The notes beneath the pieces are model-generated. The model saw nothing but the letters and a program-made list of their open reading frames with translations. It was not told where the DNA came from and ran no database searches. Positions 62,638 through 64,000 of a stretch of DNA of 64,000 nucleotides are shown one piece after another; position 1 is the stretch's first letter; each line of letters starts with the position of its first letter. The position numbers were made by a program, and so were the translations under genes. Origin of the DNA: Psoroptes ovis (Eukaryota > Arthropoda > Arachnida > Sarcoptiformes > Psoroptidae); NCBI GenBank assembly GCA_002943765.1, contig PQWQ01000001.1, positions 5,243,501 through 5,307,500 on the forward strand, given 5' to 3'.

Positions 62638-64000
62638 CTAATGGATTGAGTGAAGAAACAAGAAAAAACAAGAAAATCGAAAAAGTTAATTAACATAATT
62701 TTAAAATTAGAGAAAACTTGTCAAAAAAATAATATTTAATTGGTAAAAAGATTGACAACGAACACAACGAATACACAACGAAGCAAAGCAAAGTGAAATC
62801 ATTTTTGTGTTGGAAAATAGGAAAAATAAAATTTAAAATTAAAATTTGACAAGAATTTTTTTTATTTCTTCGAATATTAGTGTTGTCCGAAAAGTTCAAT
62901 CGGCTTAATCACAATAGAGTTGTTCATTGAAAATTGGCCAAAACTTTCCGGACGACCTAATGTTATTTCGAAACAAAAAACTGAAACAAATCTCAAATGA
63001 ATTCTCGCCAAATTCAATCAAATACATGGAAAAAATGTATTTGGAAAATGTAATAGAAATGTCAGGTAAAAATTTGTAAAATAAATCAGCGCAACATACT
63101 GGATATAATGGGAAAAAAATATTAAAAATTCTAAACGTGAAATTTTCGTATATTTCAAAATGATAATCGAAAATTGCTCGAACGAAAATACGAAAAATCT
63201 GTTGTCAAAATATTTTCAAATCAATGTCACCGATTGACAAACAGTGAAACACACAGTGAACACACTTCAACATATGATAATAATTTCAATGATAGAATTT
63301 ATAATCAATATTCTTATCTATTTTACTCCAAATACCAAAGTAGAACAAAAAACAATAACATTTCGATGAAGAAGATTGTGTGTGTGTACATCCACCATCA
63401 TGAGACAAATATATGTTCGAAACACTTGCGTGCAATTTTAATGCACATTTTCGTTTTCCAAAATATTTATATATGTGAAATAAGAATAAAATGATTCAAA
63501 TTGAATCGTTCAAGTGTATTCGTATCTTTGAATCTTTGAATTCACAGATGCTTACCGTTTTGTGATTCATTTATTTATACAAGGAAAATAGATCATTTTT
63601 TTCCCGAGCATTTAGTTCATTTTATAAGTGTGTTTGCTTGTAATTTATTGTAATTTAACCAAAAAAAAAAATTGTTCAGTGAATTTCATTTTGAATGTGA
63701 TTGTTTTTTCATTTATTAAAATCACAGAGAAAATACACATGAAATACATGAGAAACGGCACTGATTTTTGAATTACAGGCAGAGAAAAGCGAAATTTTTG
63801 AATCGAAAATTAAGTTTAAAATCTTTGAAATTTCAAAATTTCAAATCAAAATCAAAAACAAAAACAAACAAACAAAACCCATTCAAAACATTATTATTAA
63901 TTCATTCACTAAACACATAAACAAATACACACAGCAATGAACAACAACAACAACAACATGTCAATCATCAAACATTGAAATTTTTTTTGTGAAAAAAATG
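62638..64000 (-). other. Unc5 intron (3' part), cut by the window edge
   Basis: Ends (complement) in a clear pyrimidine tract, CTTGTTTCTTCACTCAATCCATTAG. It holds one fold-back element (62877). Neither Ig nor thrombospondin motifs (WSxWSxC) are visible, so the ectodomain exons are further right. Confidence 0.75.
62877..62960 (-). mobile_element. mariner-like MITE, copy 31 (type B)
   Basis: Left end TTAGTGTTGTCCGAAAAGTT, interior CTTAATCACAATAGAGTTGT, right end TTTCCGGACGACCTAA. It is the only copy in the last 14 kb. Confidence 0.9.

Noticed and set aside
2612..62960. CRISPR-like array from regularly recurring 80-bp palindromes
   Set aside because: Copies are dispersed over 60 kb in both orientations with TA flanks and no regular spacers, in a eukaryotic genome.
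1..64000. Full-length mariner transposase, LINE or LTR element
   Set aside because: No open frame resembles a transposase, reverse transcriptase or gag; only the terminal-arm elements are seen.
1..64000. tRNA or rRNA genes
   Set aside because: No GC-rich cloverleaf with a GGTTCRANNCC-type arm was noticed by eye on either strand; a covariance-model scan was not possible.

Overview
The window is very AT-rich eukaryotic DNA (GC about a quarter, judged by eye). It has long introns, homopolymer-rich coding exons (poly-Gln, -His, -Asn, -Ser) and AT-ending codons. Protein similarity points to a bilaterian animal. The base composition, Gln/Asn-rich exons and arthropod-like Otx suggest an arthropod, most plausibly an acariform (astigmatid-type) mite; the taxon is inference. 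No RNA evidence is available, so exon borders come from GT/AG sites, codon phase and family similarity.

Three protein-coding loci are recognised. (1) On the + strand, positions 1 to about 27.9 kb hold the 3' end of an EHBP1-type gene. Three tiny exons (4513-4586, 17906-18020, 27761-27860) encode the end of the bMERB Rab-binding domain and a CaaX box (CSIQ), separated by introns of 13.3 and 9.7 kb. (2) On the + strand, an Otx/orthodenticle homeobox gene: certain exons at 52737-53893, 56653-56831, 56902-57152 and 57222-57480. A Gln/His-rich exon at 35038-35519 is phase-compatible and is probably its first coding exon, 17.2 kb upstream; the joined model is 775 residues. (3) On the - strand, 59387-62637, one 3.25-kb exon encodes the transmembrane segment and the whole cytoplasmic part (ZU5, UPA, death domain) of an UNC-5 netrin receptor; its ectodomain exons lie beyond the right edge.

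Otx and Unc5 are tail to tail. Between them (about 58.05-58.88 kb) lies a 35-bp minisatellite with a five-monomer higher-order repeat (A-A-B-B-C) and inverted copies at its right end.

The most abundant non-coding component is a family of about 80-bp fold-back elements flanked by TA, with ends TTAGGTTGTCC...GGACAACCTAA, i.e. very small mariner-like MITEs. I count 31 copies. I sort them by interior: type A (12 copies, arms about 30 bp, TATATCGTAG-like interior), type B (14 copies, arms about 20 bp, CAACTCTATTCG interior), type C (2 copies, TTTACTGATTG interior) and type D (3 copies, CCCATAAG arms, AT-rich loop). Nineteen lie in the Ehbp1 portion, six between Ehbp1 and the Otx first exon, five in the putative 17-kb Otx intron, none from 49.6 to 62.9 kb, and one in the Unc5 intron. 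No transposase ORF is present.

Otherwise the window holds microsatellites, poly-A/T runs and a few GC-rich or palindromic islands that may be regulatory. I saw no tRNA, rRNA or CRISPR array.
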